Of a stretch of 64,000 nucleotides of DNA, positions 35,839 to 44,640 are shown one piece after another; positions within the stretch are counted from its first letter, which is position 1, and the number at the start of each line of letters is the position of its first letter. A model generated the notes under the pieces. That model was not told where the DNA came from, made no database searches, and saw nothing but the letters and a program-made list of their open reading frames with translations. The translations under genes were made by a program, and so were the position numbers. Source of the DNA: Winogradskya humida (GTDB lineage: Bacteria; Actinomycetota; Actinomycetes; Mycobacteriales; Micromonosporaceae); NCBI RefSeq assembly GCF_016862215.1, contig NZ_BOMN01000001.1, positions 124,001 to 188,000 on the forward strand, given 5' to 3'.

Positions 35839-37605
35839 ATGCCGCAACCCTCGCCCCAGGCGCTCAATCGGGTCGCAGATCCGTCCGATAGAGCCTGCGT
35901 GAACATCACCAGGTGGTTCGGTGCCCCCGGCCGGCGAGGCGTAGCCCTCGCGGCCGCCGTGCTCGCGACCGGTCTCGGCACCGGCGCCGCCGCGGCGACC
36001 GGCCTCACCGCGGCCGCGAACGACGCGACCTCCGCGCAACTCGCCCTCCGCACGGCGAGCGTGCGCGGAGCCCTGGACAGCACCTTCCAGCGGTACGCGG
36101 ACACGATGCACGACCTCGTCGCCACCTCCTCCATCCCCGGCGCCGACCTCGCGTCGACGGTGTCCCGCATCGCCGCCGACCGGCTCCCCGCCGCGCACCA
36201 GGTCACCGTCGTGTCCCCCGCCATGGCCGTACTCGCCGAGCACACCCTCGACGGCAGCACCCCGCCGCGCAACGCCACGCTCACTCCCACGCCGTTCCTG
36301 CAGCACGGGCTCACGCTCGCGCGCTCGACCGGGCGGCTCGTCGCCAGCCCCGCGCACGTACTCCCCGCCGACCTGGACCTGCCGCCGGCGCACCGCCAGC
36401 CCGCCTTCGAACTGATCGCCCCCATCCACGACTCCGAGTTCCGCGGCTGGGTCGTCGTCGGCGTCCGCGCCTCCGACCTGCTGCGCGACTCGCTGCGCGC
36501 GGCCGGAGTGACCGGTGTGGCCACCGTGCTCACCGAGACCTCCCCCGACGGCGTCACCCACGAGGTCGCCACCTGGTCCGCCTCCGGCTCCGCTGCCGGG
36601 AGCGCTTCGAGCACCGTCGACGTCGCTCTCGCCGGGCACGTCTGGCAGGTCGTGGTCCGGCCGACCACCCCGCTGATCAGTACGGGTCAGGAGCTCGCCG
36701 GCCCGTTGACGATGCTCGGCGCGGTGATCGCGTCGCTGCTGCTGTCCGGCACGGTTCTCGCCGTGATCGGGGACCGGCAGCGGCTCGTGGCTTCCAGTCG
36801 TACCGACATCGACCGGGCCCGGACCGCCGAACTCGCCGCAGCCGGCCACGCCGCCGAAGTGACCGCCACCCTGCGCGAACGCGAAGCGGAGCTGACCGGT
36901 TTCGCAGCAGCCGCGGGCGAGAACCTGCACGCCCCGCTGCACACCATCGCCGGCTTCACCGACCTCCTCCTCGAAGAGGCCGCCCCCCAGCTCGACGAGG
37001 CCTCCCGCGGCTTCCTCGACCGCATCGGCCGCAGCACCCGCCGCATGCTCACCCTCGTCGACGAACTCCTCGCCTACTCCGCCGCGGGCGACGCCGCCCT
37101 CAAACTCGAACCGGTCGACACCACCGGCCTCACCCTCGGCATCGTCGCCGGCCGCCTCGACACGGTCGAAGGCGAGCGCCCCAGCATCGACGTCAGCGAC
37201 CTGCCCCCGGTCATGGCCGACGCCGAACTCCTCGGCGAGGTCCTCGGCCATCTCGTCGACAACGCCACCCGCTTCGTCCGCCACGGCACCGCCGCCCGCG
37301 TCACCGTCACCGCCCGCGAGCACTCCCCCGGCTGGTGGCGCATCGAGGTCGCCGACCGCGGCATCGGCCTCCCCGAGGACCAGCGAACCCGCATCTTCCA
37401 GCCCTTCCACCGCGCCCCCGCCGCCGAAGGCTTCCCGGGCACCGGCCTCGGCCTCGCCATCTGCCGCCGCATCATCGACCTCCACGGCGGCGACCTCGGC
37501 GTCGCCCCCAACCCCGGCGGCGGCAGCATCTTCTGGTTCACCGTCGCCGCCACGGGCATCGCCCTCAAACCCGGCCCCGAACTCCTGGCCGCCGGCGCCG
37601 TCTGA
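35839..37605 (+). CDS. CHASE-domain sensor histidine kinase with an altered H-box
   Basis: About 588 residues. Transmembrane helix 1 (about 33-55), an extracytoplasmic CHASE sensor (about 75-235, ending FELIAPIHDSEFRGWVVVGV), helix 2 (about 283-305), a coiled linker, then HisKA and HATPase domains. The ATPase motifs look intact: HLVDNATRFV, DRGIGLPEDQRTRIF, GTGLGLAICRRI. The H-box reads GENLHAPLHTI: aligned on the conserved APL, the position normally occupied by the phosphorylated His is Glu361, with a His three residues later. Start ATG 35839 or GTG 35899. It is divergent from the receiver-HEAT-glycosyltransferase operon. Confidence 0.85.
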   Translation: MPQPSPQALNRVADPSDRACVNITRWFGAPGRRGVALAAAVLATGLGTGAAAATGLTAAANDATSAQLALRTASVRGALDSTFQRYADTMHDLVATSSIPGADLASTVSRIAADRLPAAHQVTVVSPAMAVLAEHTLDGSTPPRNATLTPTPFLQHGLTLARSTGRLVASPAHVLPADLDLPPAHRQPAFELIAPIHDSEFRGWVVVGVRASDLLRDSLRAAGVTGVATVLTETSPDGVTHEVATWSASGSAAGSASSTVDVALAGHVWQVVVRPTTPLISTGQELAGPLTMLGAVIASLLLSGTVLAVIGDRQRLVASSRTDIDRARTAELAAAGHAAEVTATLREREAELTGFAAAAGENLHAPLHTIAGFTDLLLEEAAPQLDEASRGFLDRIGRSTRRMLTLVDELLAYSAAGDAALKLEPVDTTGLTLGIVAGRLDTVEGERPSIDVSDLPPVMADAELLGEVLGHLVDNATRFVRHGTAARVTVTAREHSPGWWRIEVADRGIGLPEDQRTRIFQPFHRAPAAEGFPGTGLGLAICRRIIDLHGGDLGVAPNPGGGSIFWFTVAATGIALKPGPELLAAGAV

Positions 37606-37763
37606 CCGACTGAACAGCGAACGCAGTGAATGGCTCATCGCGTCAGGAACGCTTCGTTGCTCCCCATGGCTGGCGATGAAGGCCGTCGCCGCTTGACCAG
37701 GCGACGCCAGAGGCAGACTCAGGAGGCTTATCCGGCTCACCGCGGGGCGGCGCACACCCAACA

Positions 37764-37811
37764 TTGACAGATTAACGAATCATCTATCAACCTTGACAGA
37801 TAATCTATCAA
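37764..37811. promoter_or_regulatory. Paired inverted-repeat operators upstream of the Fic gene
   Basis: Two inverted repeats share the same arms. TTGACAGAT (37764-37772) pairs with ATCTATCAA (37782-37790) across 9 bases. TTGACAGAT (37793-37801) pairs with ATCTATCAA (37803-37811) across 1 base. Arms match with one mismatch. Both are A+T-rich against the surroundings, and each contains TTGACA, a -35 consensus. The second is 17 bases from the Fic ATG. Confidence 0.7.
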
Positions 37812-37827
37812 TCGTCACTGTAAGTTC

Positions 37828-38949
37828 ATGTTGTTCCGCGCTCCCAAACTCGACTTCGATGATCTCCGCGTCATCGAAGAGATCAATCAGCTTCGGCATG
37901 AGCTGCGCATCTACCTCCATGAGCCCAGAAGGTGGAAGGGTCAACTCCGCCGCAACCTCAAGGCCCGTGCGGTGCAGGGGTCGAACAGCATCGAAGGCTA
38001 CGACGTCAACCTCGACGACGCGCTGGCGATCATGGAGGACGAGGAGCCGCTCGACGCAGACCGGCGGACATCACTGGAGATCGTTGGTTACCGCAACGCG
38101 CTGACCTATATCCAGCAGTTGGCGGACGACCCCGGGTTTCAGCTCGAAGAGTTCCTGATTCGCAGTCTGCACTTCATGATGCTGGGTCACGATCTCTCGA
38201 AGAGTCCGGGCCGCTACCGCCCAGGGCAGATCTTCGTGCATGACGAGGAAAGAAGCCTGAAGGTGTATGAGGGTCCCAGCCCCGAGGCCGTCCCTGCTCT
38301 GATGCAGGAACTGGTCGCGGACCTCAACACGGGTGACGACGATTGCCCGGTCTTTGTGAGGGCGGCGATGGCTCATCTGAATCTCGTCATGATTCATCCG
38401 TTCCGGGACGGCAACGGGCGCATGGCACGTGCACTGCAGACAATGGTCCTTGCCCGCGAAAAGATTCTCACGCCCGAGTTCAGCAGCATCGAAGAATGGC
38501 TCGGCAAGAACACTCAGAGCTACTATGGCGTGCTGGGTGAGGTCGGAGCGGGCGCGTGGCATCCCGAGCGCGACACGACAGTCTGGGTTCGCTTCAACCT
38601 GGTCGCCCACCATATGCAGGCACACACGGTGTTGCGGCGGGTCGATGACGCGAGCAGGACGTGGCTGGAGTTGGAGAAGGTCATCCAGCAACACAAGCTG
38701 CCGGAACGCGCAGTATTCGCTCTGTACACCGCGGCCCTGGGGCTCAAGGTAAGACGACCGGTGTACGAGAAGGATGCCGAAATCGAGGTCGGCACCGCGA
38801 ACCGCGACCTGCGGTTCATGGTGCAAGCGGGGCTGTTGGCGCCGCAGGGCGAGACCAAAGGCCGTTTCTACCTGGGCACACCAGAGCTGCGTGAGATCCG
38901 CCGGAACGTCTTGAGTGAGCGACCGCGACCCAAAAATCCTTATGAATAA
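37828..38949 (+). CDS. Fic-domain protein (class II) with C-terminal winged helix
   Basis: A 373-residue Fic protein. The catalytic motif HPFRDGNGRMAR (about 190-201) is canonical, so AMP-transfer activity is expected. The N-terminal inhibitory-helix motif GSNSIEG (about 52-58, S-x3-E-G) places it in class II, auto-inhibited before activation. The C-terminal 90 residues (HKLPERAVFALYTAALGLKV, then LRFMVQAGLLAPQGETKGRFYLG) resemble a winged helix. Combined with the paired operators directly upstream, it may regulate its own transcription (inference). No antitoxin gene is adjacent, as expected when inhibition is built in. ATG 37828 is the start; a strong terminator follows. Confidence 0.92.
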   Translation: MLFRAPKLDFDDLRVIEEINQLRHELRIYLHEPRRWKGQLRRNLKARAVQGSNSIEGYDVNLDDALAIMEDEEPLDADRRTSLEIVGYRNALTYIQQLADDPGFQLEEFLIRSLHFMMLGHDLSKSPGRYRPGQIFVHDEERSLKVYEGPSPEAVPALMQELVADLNTGDDDCPVFVRAAMAHLNLVMIHPFRDGNGRMARALQTMVLAREKILTPEFSSIEEWLGKNTQSYYGVLGEVGAGAWHPERDTTVWVRFNLVAHHMQAHTVLRRVDDASRTWLELEKVIQQHKLPERAVFALYTAALGLKVRRPVYEKDAEIEVGTANRDLRFMVQAGLLAPQGETKGRFYLGTPELREIRRNVLSERPRPKNPYE

Positions 38950-38972
38950 AGGCATCCGGTGACGGACCCTTG

Positions 38973-39003
38973 CCGCCTGCCCGGGGCGGCTCCGGGCAGG
39001 CGG
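38973..39003. terminator. Hairpin terminator after the Fic gene
   Basis: A perfect 12-base stem (CCGCCTGCCCGG at 38973-38984 with its complement at 38992-39003) and a 7-base loop. It lies between the convergent Fic gene and a small membrane-protein gene and can terminate both. Confidence 0.7.
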
Positions 39004-39009
39004 GAGGGG

Positions 39010-39150
39010 TCAGCCGGCTACGGCCAGGTATACCAATGCGCCCAGGACGCCGAGGAAGACGACGATCAGGCCGATGACGGCCAGGGTCGATGGTCCTCCG
39101 CTTTCTTCCGGCTCGGGTTGCTGCCGGCCTCGGATCCCGCTCTTGTCCAC
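39010..39150 (-). CDS. Small single-pass membrane protein
   Basis: A 46-residue protein: a charged N-terminus (DKSGIRGRQQPEPEESGG) followed by one transmembrane helix (about 20-45, LAVIGLIVVFLGVLGALVYL) reaching the C-terminus. GTG 39150 is preferred because GGAGGG sits at 39156-39161, 5 bases upstream; a longer reading from ATG 39210 would add 20 residues without family likeness. Its function is unknown. Its 3' end abuts the terminator shared with the Fic gene. Confidence 0.6.
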   Translation of the reverse strand: MDKSGIRGRQQPEPEESGGPSTLAVIGLIVVFLGVLGALVYLAVAG

Positions 39151-39265
39151 GAAGACCCTCCAGGTCGAAGCCGGCGACGGAATGTCACCGGCTTCGCGGA
39201 AGATAGCCATGCGGGCGGGGGTGTGACGAGGGGTCGTTCCGCAGGGCGAAACGCGGGTGGGGATC

Positions 39266-40030
39266 TCAGGCCGGGCGCTGGCGGGCGAGGACCTGGCGGA
39301 TGAGCTGGCCGGTCTGGTCGAGGCGGGCTCGGGGGTAACGGAGGGCGGCGCCGAGGACGGCGACGGTGCCGACGACGCGGCCGGATTCGTGGACGGGGAC
39401 TGCGACGCCTGCCATGCCGGCGAGGAATTCGCCGGACTGGATGGCGTACCCGCGGGCTCTGCTGGCTTCGACGTCGGTGGTGAGCTGGCCGGGGTTGACG
39501 ATAGTGCGGGCTGTGCGGGCCGTCAGGCGCAGTTGGGGGACGATGGCCGCGACGCCTTCCGGGGGTAGGCCGGAGAGGACCGCTTTGGCCATGCAGCCGC
39601 TGGTGATCCTGAGGCGGTGGCCGAGCGGGGAGGTGGCCGCGGCCGGGTGCTTGGACTGGCGTTTGCCGACGATGAGCAGGGAGAGCGACGACCAGTCGGC
39701 TTCCGCCACGAGGACCGTCTCGCCGGTCATGCGGGAGAGCTCGTCGGCGACGGCCCGGGTGCGCAGGGCTATCGACGAGGTTTCGGCGACCTGGCTGCCG
39801 AGCTCCAGCAGGCGGGCGCCGAGCAGGTAGGAGCCGTCCGGGTCCTGGCGCAGGAAGCCGCGGTCGATGAGGGTCACGGCGAGGCGGCGGGTGCTGGGGC
39901 GGGGCAGGGCGACGGCGTCCGCGAGCTCCGAGAGCTGCATCCGCGGGTGGGCCGCGCTGAACGCGCCCAGGATGTCCAGGGCGCGGGCAACCGAGCGGAC
40001 CTCGCTCCGCCGTTCCTGCGGTGCAGTCAT
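39266..40030 (-). CDS. IclR-family transcriptional regulator
   Basis: A 254-residue regulator. The winged HTH at about 10-70 (SVARALDILGAFSAAHP, then MQLSELADAVALPRPSTRRLAVTL) is followed by the IclR GAF-like effector domain (about 80-250). The latter has SGCMAKAVLSGLPPE and the GYAIQSGEFLAGMAGVAVPV motif typical of the family. It often controls aromatic or carboxylic acid catabolism. ATG 40030 is the start. It diverges from an aminotransferase gene (70 bases between starts), which may be its target, although no clear palindrome was found there. Confidence 0.9.
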   Translation of the reverse strand: MTAPQERRSEVRSVARALDILGAFSAAHPRMQLSELADAVALPRPSTRRLAVTLIDRGFLRQDPDGSYLLGARLLELGSQVAETSSIALRTRAVADELSRMTGETVLVAEADWSSLSLLIVGKRQSKHPAAATSPLGHRLRITSGCMAKAVLSGLPPEGVAAIVPQLRLTARTARTIVNPGQLTTDVEASRARGYAIQSGEFLAGMAGVAVPVHESGRVVGTVAVLGAALRYPRARLDQTGQLIRQVLARQRPA

Positions 40031-40100
40031 CCTGGACACCTCCGCCGAGAAGATACCTCGCTGCCTTACTACGTCCGCGGGCCGACATAAGCTCAACCGC

Positions 40101-41309
40101 ATGGTGGCGCAGGCGAGCAGGCTCAAGAATGTCCGGTACGACATCCGCGGCCCCGTGCTGCGCCGGGCCCAGGAGCTGGAGGCGGCAGGGCATCGCATCC
40201 TCAAGCTCAACCTGGGCAACCCCGCGCCGTGGGGGCTGAACACCCCGGAGCCGATCGTCGCGGACATGGTGCAGCACCTGGGTGACGCCGAGGGTTACAG
40301 CGACGCCCGGGGCATCTACTCCGCCCGGGTCGCCGTCGCGCAGTATTACCAGACGCTCGGGGTGAAGGACGTCCAGCCCGATGACGTGTTCCTCGGCAAC
40401 GGCGTCTCCGAGCTGATCGTCATGTCGCTGCAGGCGCTGCTGAACACCGGTGACGAGGTGCTGGTGCCGAGCCCGGACTACCCGCTGTGGACCGGGGCGG
40501 TGACGTTGTGCGGCGGGCGGCCGGTGCACTACCGGTGTGACGAGTCGATGGGCTGGGAGCCCGACCTGGAGCATCTCGCGGCGCAGATCACGCCGAACAC
40601 CCGCGCCATGGTGATCATCAATCCGAACAACCCGACGGGCGCGGTCTACTCGCGGGAGGTCCTGCTGGGGATGCTCGACATAGCCCGCCGGCACGATCTG
40701 CTGGTCCTCGCGGACGAGATCTACGACAAGATCCTCTACGACGACGCGAAGCACGAGTGCGCCGCCGCGCTCGCCCCGGATCTGCTGGTCATCACGATGA
40801 GCGGGCTGTCGAAGGCGTACCGGGCGGCGGGGTTCCGGTCGGGCTGGATGGCGATCAGCGGCCCGACGAGCACGGCCACCGAATACCTCGAGGGCGTGCA
40901 ACTGCTCGCGAACATGCGGCTCTGCCCGAACGTGCCGGCGCAGCACGCGGTGCAGACGGCGCTGGGCGGGTTCCAGAGCATCAACACGCTGATCCGGCCG
41001 GGCGGGCGGCTCTACGAGCAGCGCAATCACGCGTACAACAAGATCAATGCCATTCCTGGGGTTGATGCCGTGCAGCCGCGTGGCGCGCTGTATCTCTTCG
41101 CGCGGCTGAACCCCGAGGTGCACAAGATCCGCGACGACCAGAAGCTGATCATCGACCTGCTGGAGCAGGAGCTGATGCTGCTGTCCCACGGCACCGGCTT
41201 CAACCTGCCGACCCCGGACCACATCCGCCTGGTCTTCCTCGCTCCGGTCGACGTCCTCGACGACGCCACCGACCGCCTGCACCGCTTCCTCGAGACGTAC
41301 CGTCAATAG
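40101..41309 (+). CDS. PLP-dependent aminotransferase (alanine aminotransferase AlaA-like)
   Basis: A 402-residue fold-type-I aminotransferase. KLNLGNPAPWG and YSDARGIYSARVAV form the N-terminal substrate region, PNNPTGAVY carries the PLP-contacting Asn, and SGLSKAYRAAGFRSGW contains the Schiff-base Lys (about 238) and the phosphate-binding Arg. The C-terminal FNLPTPDHIRLVFLAP has the carboxylate-binding Arg. Sequence style is that of AlaA/AlaT, converting pyruvate plus glutamate to alanine plus 2-oxoglutarate. ATG 40101 is the start. Its end overlaps the convergent lipoprotein gene by 7 bases. Confidence 0.9.
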   Translation: MVAQASRLKNVRYDIRGPVLRRAQELEAAGHRILKLNLGNPAPWGLNTPEPIVADMVQHLGDAEGYSDARGIYSARVAVAQYYQTLGVKDVQPDDVFLGNGVSELIVMSLQALLNTGDEVLVPSPDYPLWTGAVTLCGGRPVHYRCDESMGWEPDLEHLAAQITPNTRAMVIINPNNPTGAVYSREVLLGMLDIARRHDLLVLADEIYDKILYDDAKHECAAALAPDLLVITMSGLSKAYRAAGFRSGWMAISGPTSTATEYLEGVQLLANMRLCPNVPAQHAVQTALGGFQSINTLIRPGGRLYEQRNHAYNKINAIPGVDAVQPRGALYLFARLNPEVHKIRDDQKLIIDLLEQELMLLSHGTGFNLPTPDHIRLVFLAPVDVLDDATDRLHRFLETYRQ

Positions 41310-41572
41310 ACCTCTTTGCCCAGCTTGTCGAGCTTGTGGGTCTGCCAGTAGACGTCCCACTTGTCGCCGACCTTTTTCGGGACCTTGCCCGCGGGATAGC
41401 GCACATATCCCGCGGGTGGGTCCTGCCCCTCAGGGACGCAGGTGCTGCCGGTGGCGCTGTCGGCGAGTTTGACCGGGTAATTGCCGCCGCCGCAGATCGC
41501 GTCCGCGGTGCAACCCCCGGTCAGCACCGCAGCTGCCAGACCGGCGACGACAAGCGCGGGCAACCTAGCCAA
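41303..41572 (-). CDS. Small Cys-rich lipoprotein (SCO0607-like)
   Basis: An 89-residue secreted lipoprotein. A short signal ends in the lipobox LTGGC (Cys about 21), giving a lipidated N-terminus. The mature part contains two more Cys, in AICGGGNYPVKL and STCVPEG, and ends VYWQTHKLDKLG. The YPVKL/TCVPEGQDPPAGYVRYP pattern matches a small conserved actinobacterial lipoprotein family of unknown function. TTG 41572 overlaps the stop of the upstream acetyltransferase gene, so the two are probably cotranscribed; TTG 41563 is an alternative start. Confidence 0.72.
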   Translation of the reverse strand: MARLPALVVAGLAAAVLTGGCTADAICGGGNYPVKLADSATGSTCVPEGQDPPAGYVRYPAGKVPKKVGDKWDVYWQTHKLDKLGKEVY

Positions 41573-42083
41573 GGTCTTTGTGGAACACGCGGAACGAGCA
41601 CTCGGTGGCGAGCAGCGGCGCGAGGTGCGGGAACGTCTCGTCGATCGAGCCGGTGCTGACCTGCCGGTAGCCGATGCGGGTGTACCAGGCGCGGAGGAAT
41701 TCCTTCACCGGGTGCTCCCAGTCGCGCGGCACGAGCAGCTCGCACTGCATCGTCGGGAACCCCTGAGCGCGCGCCCAATTCTCGGCGAACTGCACCAACT
41801 GCCGTCCGATGCCACTGCCCTGCTCCGACGGCTCCGCGGCCAGCATGCCGAACTCGCCGAGACCAGGCTCGAGTTGCACGATGCGAACCTGGCCCACGAT
41901 GCGGCCCGCGCGGCGGGCGACGGCGATCTCCCCGGCGTCGACCAGCCCGCGCATCTCGGCGACTGTCGTGCGCTCCGCGCCGTCGCGCCACAAGCCCTTC
42001 TCACCGTCGGCGTAAACCGTGTTGACCAGCGCGGTCAGCGCCTCGACGTCTTCTGGTGCAGCCGGCGTTATCTCGATGTCCAC
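41565..42083 (-). CDS. GNAT-family N-acetyltransferase
   Basis: A 172-residue acetyl-CoA-dependent acetyltransferase. The acceptor-side N-terminus ITPAAPEDVEALTALVN, strand EFGMLAAEPSEQGSGIGRQL (motif A with Q-x-x-G-x-G pyrophosphate loop) and the helical LVQFAENWARAQGF are clear. YTRIGYRQVSTG is motif B. The substrate is unknown. It lies 10 bases downstream of a histidine kinase stop and overlaps the lipoprotein gene, so it may be expressed from the upstream two-component operon. Confidence 0.9.
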   Translation of the reverse strand: MDIEITPAAPEDVEALTALVNTVYADGEKGLWRDGAERTTVAEMRGLVDAGEIAVARRAGRIVGQVRIVQLEPGLGEFGMLAAEPSEQGSGIGRQLVQFAENWARAQGFPTMQCELLVPRDWEHPVKEFLRAWYTRIGYRQVSTGSIDETFPHLAPLLATECSFRVFHKDLG

Positions 42084-42093
42084 AACCCGAAAT

Positions 42094-44085
42094 CTAGCGC
42101 GTGGGCAGGCGGATGGTCACTGTCGTGCCGGCGCCCTCGGTGGACTCCACGGAGATGCGGCCGCTGTGGTTGTCGACGATCGTGCGCACGATGGCCAGGC
42201 CGAGGCCGGTGCCGGGGATCGCCTGATGGATGGCGTTGGTCGCGCGGAAGAAGCGGGTGAACAGGGCTTCCTGCTCGGGCGGAGGGATGCCGATGCCGGT
42301 GTCCGCGACCACGACGTTCACCTCGCCGTCGGCCCGGTACACGCGCAGGGTGACCGTGCCACCGGCGGGGGTGAACTTGACCGCGTTCGTCAGCAGGTTC
42401 ATCAGGACCCGCTCGAGCTGCTCCGGGTCGGCGGTGAGCTCCTGCGGGCCGTCCAGCTCGGGCTTGAGGCGTACCTCACCCTTGTCCGCAGCCGGGCCGA
42501 TCGCCGTGAGTGCCTGCTCCGCGAGCGCGACCAGGTCGACCGGCCGCCGGGCGGTCTTGAACGAACCCGTCTCGATCTTCGACAGGGTGAGCATGTCCTC
42601 GATCAGTTCCCGCAGCCGGCGCGTGTTGCGGGCGATGACGTCCAGCATCCGGCGCTGCGGCGGGTCCACCTCACCGGCGTCGGCGTCCAGCAGCAGCTCG
42701 ACATACCCGGCGATGCTGGTCAGCGGCGTACGCAACTCGTGCGACACGGTCGACATGAAGTCGGTCTTGGCGTTGTCGAGCTCCTGCAGCCGGGCCACGA
42801 GATGCTGTTCACGCTCGTACAGCCGGGCCAGGTGCACGCCCCGGCCCAGGTCGGCGGCGACCACCTCGGTCAGCCGCACCTCGACCGGCGTCCAGTCCGG
42901 CCCGGTGTCGCGGATCAGGGTGAGCGCGCCCAGGCATTCCTCGCCGCCGCTGACCGCCACCGTCAGCACCGGGCCGTCGCCGACCGCGGCCCACGCGCGC
43001 CGCTCCGCCTCCGAGGGTTCGACCTCCCCGGTCGGCGCAGGATCGTTGGTCACCCACACATCCCCGGTCCGCAGCCAGGTCGCATCGGCTTCGGCCAATT
43101 CTTTGAGTACGCCGTGAGCGTGCTCGTCGCGAAGACTCGCCACCGGCGGCAGCCCCGTCTGCCCCGGAGCCATCCGCAGCAGCACATGGTCGGCGCCGAT
43201 CGTGGTACTCAGCCCGTCAAGGGCCTCCCGGACGGCGTCCTCGACCTTCAGATGCGCCCGGATCCGGTAACCGAGCGCCCGCACCTCACCCCGCTGACGC
43301 GCCACGGCGGCCTCGGCGACCCGCGTACGGTCGGCCTCCTCGGCCAGCTCGTTGACTGCCTGCGCCACCGCCCGGATCTCGGTGGGCCCGACCGTCGCGT
43401 CAGCCCGGGAATTCAGGGCGCCGACGCGGCGGCGGTCGATCACCGCGACGACACCGGCCAGCGGCAGGGTGATGCGGCGGGTGGTCACAACGGCGGCGAG
43501 TACGGCGGTCACGGCGGCGAGCAGCGTCAGCGCGACCACCACGGCGGTGGTCACCGTGCTCAGCCGGGAGCTGCGTTTCTGCAGGTTCGCGGCGCGCCCG
43601 GCGAGGGCCGCGTCGAACTGCGTGTTCTCGGCCGCGAACGCCTCGAAGAGCGGCCTGCCCTGGCTCACGTACGCGGCGGCGGTGTCACTGCGGGGCACGG
43701 CAAGCCGCTGCTGCTCGGCGTGCTGCCACCAGATATCGGCACGGTCGAGCTGGTCGTTGATCGAGGCCCGTTCGTCGGCGCGGGCCAGTCCGGTCAGCGC
43801 CCTGCTCGACGTCGTATAGGCGGTCCGCGCCACCTGGTACGAATCCAGCAACTGGCTGTCGCCGGTGAGCAGATAGCCGCGCAGCCCGCGCTGGGCGTCA
43901 CCCAGAACGCTGCGCAGCTCGGCATTGGCCAGTTCCAACGGCTGCACGTACGCGGAGAGCTCCCGCACCACGCGGTGCTGCATCACCAGGGCGGTGGTCT
44001 CGGCGACCCCGGAACAGACGATGAGCAGCACCAGGACGCCGAAGGCCCCGGTCAGGAGCCGGCCGACGGACCTGCTCGGGCGCAT
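42094..44085 (-). CDS. CHASE3-HAMP-GAF sensor histidine kinase
   Basis: A 663-residue kinase. Transmembrane helix 1 (about 8-30), a CHASE3 four-helix sensor (about 35-170, with LGDAQRGLRGYLLTGDSQLL), helix 2 (about 180-205), a HAMP-like linker and a GAF domain (about 265-415) precede the transmitter. The transmitter has H-box SHELRTPLTSI (His about 447), NLLTNAVKFTPAGG, ADTGIGIPPPEQEALF and GTGLGLAIVRTI. ATG 44085 is 17 bases after the stop of the receiver gene and is probably its coupled partner. This kinase, unlike the one at 35839-37605, has a canonical H-box. Confidence 0.92.
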   Translation of the reverse strand: MRPSRSVGRLLTGAFGVLVLLIVCSGVAETTALVMQHRVVRELSAYVQPLELANAELRSVLGDAQRGLRGYLLTGDSQLLDSYQVARTAYTTSSRALTGLARADERASINDQLDRADIWWQHAEQQRLAVPRSDTAAAYVSQGRPLFEAFAAENTQFDAALAGRAANLQKRSSRLSTVTTAVVVALTLLAAVTAVLAAVVTTRRITLPLAGVVAVIDRRRVGALNSRADATVGPTEIRAVAQAVNELAEEADRTRVAEAAVARQRGEVRALGYRIRAHLKVEDAVREALDGLSTTIGADHVLLRMAPGQTGLPPVASLRDEHAHGVLKELAEADATWLRTGDVWVTNDPAPTGEVEPSEAERRAWAAVGDGPVLTVAVSGGEECLGALTLIRDTGPDWTPVEVRLTEVVAADLGRGVHLARLYEREQHLVARLQELDNAKTDFMSTVSHELRTPLTSIAGYVELLLDADAGEVDPPQRRMLDVIARNTRRLRELIEDMLTLSKIETGSFKTARRPVDLVALAEQALTAIGPAADKGEVRLKPELDGPQELTADPEQLERVLMNLLTNAVKFTPAGGTVTLRVYRADGEVNVVVADTGIGIPPPEQEALFTRFFRATNAIHQAIPGTGLGLAIVRTIVDNHSGRISVESTEGAGTTVTIRLPTR

Positions 44086-44102
44086 GGGCGTACCCGTGGG
44101 TG

Positions 44103-44477
44103 TCAGGCCCGGGTCCGGCTCAGCAGGGCCTGGATCCGGGAGACCAGCTCGCGTGGGCTGAAAGGTTTGGTCACGTAGTCGTCGGCACCGGCGCTGAACC
44201 CGCCCTCGACGTCCTGCTCCTGCACCCGCGCGGTGAGCATGATGATCAGCATCCCGGCGGTCGCCTGATCGGCCCGCAACATCCGGCACACGTCGATCCC
44301 GGAGAGCCCCGGCATCGAGACGTCGAGCACCGCGAGCGTCGGCTGCCGGGAGCGCGCCTGCTCCAGCGCCGCCTGCCCGTCCTCGACCGAGATCACCTCG
44401 AGGCCGGCCTGCTCCAGCTTGAACGCGACCAGGTCCCGGATATCGGCATCGTCATCGGCGACCAGCACCACCGTCAC
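44103..44477 (-). CDS. Single-domain response regulator (CheY-like)
   Basis: A 124-residue stand-alone receiver with ADDDADIRD pocket, phospho-acceptor Asp in LAVLDVSMP, Thr in IIMLTARV and Lys in YVTKPFSP. It lacks an output domain and precedes the CHASE3 kinase gene in the same operon. Sequence is clearly related to the receiver at 35370-35744 (shared DIRxLVxxKL and SGIDVC/SGIEVC patterns), indicating two paralogous signalling modules 8 kb apart. Confidence 0.92.
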   Translation of the reverse strand: MTVVLVADDDADIRDLVAFKLEQAGLEVISVEDGQAALEQARSRQPTLAVLDVSMPGLSGIDVCRMLRADQATAGMLIIMLTARVQEQDVEGGFSAGADDYVTKPFSPRELVSRIQALLSRTRA

Positions 44478-44640
44478 GGCTGCTCCCCCTCAAACTCGGC
44501 GCTCATCCGACGATATCGCCTCATCTCCGGCGTGACTGCCGGTCTCCGCAACCGCACCGCAACTTGTACGCAGCACGAATGCATCCTGGCCCAGGTGTGC
44601 TGTCTTTAGCCCGCCCGCTCGATCTTGGCAGGAGGACCCG

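Noticed and set aside
35710..37764. A 684-codon open frame on the minus strand opposite the CHASE kinase
   Set aside because: It is a codon-bias mirror of the kinase gene: low-complexity Gly/Asp/Val composition, no domain, and the plus strand shows all HATPase motifs.
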